From: an uncultured Pseudomonadota bacterium
GTDB taxonomy: Bacteria; Pseudomonadota; Gammaproteobacteria; Methylococcales; Methylomonadaceae
Length of the DNA: 7,744 nucleotides
Assembly (NCBI GenBank): GCA_903902945.1
Contig: CAIUWU010000293.1
Coordinates: forward strand, 1-7,744
Direction of reading: 5' to 3'
The notes beneath the pieces were generated by a model. It did no database searches. It was not told where the DNA came from and was given only the letters and a program-made list of their open reading frames with translations. Numbering within the stretch: the stretch's first letter is position 1; each line of letters starts with the position of its first letter. Below, piece after piece: positions 6,396-7,744 of the stretch. The position numbers and the translations under genes are program-made.

Positions 6396-7349
6396 TTAAG
6401 CCTGTTTTTTGGCAATCGCTTCTGCAGCACGCACGATGTTATTCGCCATGCGCTCAGAAGCTGCATCGATCAGACGACCATCGAGAGCAGCGGCACCTTT
6501 ACCCTGAGCTGCCGCTTCCTGCAGTGCAACCAGAATACGTTTGGCTTTTTCGACTTCGGCAGCCGGTGGCGTGAAGACTTGGTTAGCCAGTGCAATTTGT
6601 GAGGGGTGAATTGCCCATTTGCCTTCACAGCCCAGCGCTGCGGCACGGCGGGCAGCCGCTTGGTAACCTTCCGGATCCTTGATATCACCAAACGGACCAT
6701 CGATGGGACGCAATCCGTAAGCGCGGCAGGCAACCGTCATCCGGCTGATGGCGGCATGCCATTGATCACCGGGATAATCAGGATTCAGACCGCCGATATT
6801 GACCGTTCTGGCGCGATTGCTGGCTGCATAATCGGCTACACCAAAATGCAATGCTTCGACACGACCGCCAATCGCACCCTGTTTGGCAATATCTTCAACG
6901 TTGGCCATGCCCAGCGCAGTTTCAATCAGACATTCAATACCAATTTTGTTTTTCAGACCTTGCTGCATTTCCAGTTGATTGAGCATGGCTTCGACCATGT
7001 AAACATCACCGTAAACACCGACCTTGGGAATCAGAATGGTGTCGATTTTGGCGCCGGCCTGCTCGACCAAATCCACCACATCACGCACCATGTACTGGGT
7101 ATCCAGACCGTTGATCCGCACGGACAGGGTAATACCATGACCTTTCCAGTCGAGATCATTGATTGCCTGAATCACATTTTTACGCGCCTGAAGCTTGTCG
7201 TCGGGGGCAACGGCGTCTTCAAGATCCAGAAATACGAAGTCAACGCCGCTTTTCAGGGCTTTTTCGAACATGTCAGGGTTAGAACCGGGAACCGCTAGCT
7301 CACAGCGTTGTACGCGCTGAGCGTTCGCTTCGTATAAAGTATGACTCAT
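6396..7349 (-). CDS. mcl: Mcl, malyl-CoA lyase
   Basis: This 317-residue enzyme belongs to the HpcH/HpaI-citrate lyase beta family. It cleaves (S)-malyl-CoA to glyoxylate and acetyl-CoA, the step that regenerates the serine-cycle acceptor and releases the acetyl-CoA product. Motifs in order: ELAVPGSNPDMFEKA (17-31), FLDLEDAVAPDDK (40-52), VRINGLDT (77-84, with CoA/substrate-binding R78), ILIPKVG (105-111), IECLIETALGMANVE (138-152, with acidic metal-ligand candidates E139/E143), FGVADYAAS (169-177, D173), CRAYGLRPIDGPFGD (208-222) and KWAIHPSQI (244-252). These fit malyl-CoA lyase more closely than generic citrate lyase beta chains. The stretch between GGLNPDY and ISRM (186-203) seems shorter than in alphaproteobacterial homologues. 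An AGGA Shine-Dalgarno lies 9 bases before the ATG, and mtkA and mtkB follow on the same strand. Confidence 0.95.
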   Translation of the reverse strand: MSHTLYEANAQRVQRCELAVPGSNPDMFEKALKSGVDFVFLDLEDAVAPDDKLQARKNVIQAINDLDWKGHGITLSVRINGLDTQYMVRDVVDLVEQAGAKIDTILIPKVGVYGDVYMVEAMLNQLEMQQGLKNKIGIECLIETALGMANVEDIAKQGAIGGRVEALHFGVADYAASNRARTVNIGGLNPDYPGDQWHAAISRMTVACRAYGLRPIDGPFGDIKDPEGYQAAARRAAALGCEGKWAIHPSQIALANQVFTPPAAEVEKAKRILVALQEAAAQGKGAAALDGRLIDAASERMANNIVRAAEAIAKKQA

Positions 7350-7357
7350 GAAAATTT

Positions 7358-7369
7358 CCTAAATTTAGG
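7358..7369. other. 12-base palindrome over the mcl ribosome binding site
   Basis: CCTAAATTTAGG is a perfect palindrome whose minus-strand reading includes the AGGA Shine-Dalgarno of mcl, 8 bases from the ATG. It could be a small operator, or it may simply be an A+T-rich chance match. Confidence 0.35.
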
Positions 7370-7418
7370 TGGATGGCCAAAGTCAAAACTCGGGCCAGAC
7401 TAAAAACAAATACCGGCC

Positions 7419-7446
7419 ATTTTACTTTTAGAGCCTGTAATGTCAA
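7419..7446 (-). promoter_or_regulatory. Predicted sigma70-type promoter of the mcl-mtkA-mtkB operon
   Basis: On the minus strand a perfect -35 TTGACA (7446-7441) and a -10 TAAAAT (7424-7419, five of six consensus bases) are separated by 16 bases. Transcription would begin near 7412, giving a leader of about 60 bases before the mcl ATG. No other comparably good promoter is seen upstream of mtkA or mtkB, so this one likely drives all three genes. Confidence 0.72.
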
Positions 7447-7543
7447 TTGAAAACCACCCCCAAATCCGGCAGCCCAGGCAAAACGACTTGCCCAATCCGA
7501 ACGAATATGACACTATCCGGCAATTTTTAGCAGCCTATTTACA

Positions 7544-7549
7544 GAGGAG
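7544..7549 (+). promoter_or_regulatory. Strong sga ribosome binding site
   Basis: GAGGAG lies 7 bases before the ATG at 7557, near-ideal sequence and spacing. It fixes the sga start and suggests high translation, as expected for a main C1-assimilation enzyme. Confidence 0.85.
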
Positions 7550-7556
7550 AATCCAG

Positions 7557-7744
7557 ATGGCGGGTCGCAATCACTTATTTATCCCCGGTCCAACCAATAC
7601 GCCACATTCAGTGCTAAGCGCCATGCACAGACAAATGGAAGATCACCGTTCGCCGATCTTTCCCAAGCTGCTGAAGCCTATTCTGGAAGACCTGAAAAAA
7701 GTGTTCGGCACCGAAAGCGGTCAGGCTTTTGTATTTCCGGCCAC
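7557..7744 (+). CDS. sga: Serine-glyoxylate aminotransferase (N-terminal part)
   Basis: The first 62 codons of a gene that runs out of the window. The protein begins MAGRNHLFIPGPTNTP and continues with MEDHRSPIFPKLLKPILEDLKKVFGT, ending in the FVFPA of the cofactor-binding region. This is the N-terminal pattern of class V PLP-dependent serine-glyoxylate/alanine-glyoxylate aminotransferases: GPTN and DHRS contribute to substrate and cofactor binding. The closest resemblance is to SgaA of methylotrophs. The enzyme moves the amino group of serine to glyoxylate, giving hydroxypyruvate and glycine, and so consumes the glyoxylate made by Mcl. The PLP lysine lies beyond the window. The gene is divergent from mcl across 207 bases, so both may be controlled from the shared region; only a weak plus-strand promoter candidate is visible there. 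Confidence 0.93.
   Translation, partial: MAGRNHLFIPGPTNTPHSVLSAMHRQMEDHRSPIFPKLLKPILEDLKKVFGTESGQAFVFPA

Noticed and set aside
6606..7298. A 230-codon open frame on the plus strand opposite mcl.
   Set aside because: It is an antisense shadow of a clearly conserved gene; it has no ribosome binding site and no recognisable domain. The same holds for the long plus-strand frames opposite nrdJa, nrdJb, mtkB and mtkA.
7488..7516. TTGCCC and CACTAT, 17 bases apart, as the sga promoter.
   Set aside because: Only four and three of six consensus bases match; too weak to list as a feature, though the position would be suitable.

Overview
The window looks like chromosomal DNA from a methylotrophic gammaproteobacterium, most likely a methanotroph of the Methylococcales. 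This is inferred, not proven. The basis is a cluster of serine-cycle C1-assimilation genes (malyl-CoA lyase, both malate thiokinase subunits, serine-glyoxylate aminotransferase) beside a split class II ribonucleotide reductase of the Pseudomonas NrdJa/NrdJb type and an MsrPQ pair. Base composition looks even throughout, and I see no insertion sequence, phage gene, tRNA, rRNA or CRISPR array.

Layout. Positions 1-890 (plus strand) hold the end of msrP and all of msrQ, the periplasmic methionine sulfoxide repair system, overlapping by one base. A 121-base convergent gap (891-1011) with two perfect hairpins separates them from nrdJb and nrdJa (minus strand, 1012-3880), the two chains of the adenosylcobalamin-dependent ribonucleotide reductase. 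Upstream of nrdJa (3881-4188) lie two NrdR-box-like operators 32 bases apart, one abutting an extended -10 element, a repeat-rich leader, and the rho-independent terminator of the next operon. Positions 4189-7349 (minus strand) carry mcl, mtkA and mtkB, in that transcription order. A 207-base divergent region with a good sigma70-type promoter for mcl separates mcl from the start of sga (plus strand, 7557 to the window end).

How the genes work together. MtkAB activates malate to malyl-CoA with ATP and CoA; Mcl cleaves malyl-CoA to glyoxylate and acetyl-CoA; Sga uses glyoxylate as amino acceptor from serine to give hydroxypyruvate and regenerate glycine. These are consecutive parts of the serine cycle. 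No PEP carboxylase gene lies among them here, unlike the mtkA-mtkB-ppc-mcl arrangement of Methylorubrum extorquens. NrdJa/NrdJb and MsrPQ are housekeeping neighbours with no obvious functional tie to the C1 genes.

I did not find a convincing undescribed system. The points most worth a second look are regulatory: the NrdR operator pair and leader of nrdJ, the intercistronic hairpin between mcl and mtkA, and the compact form of Mcl.
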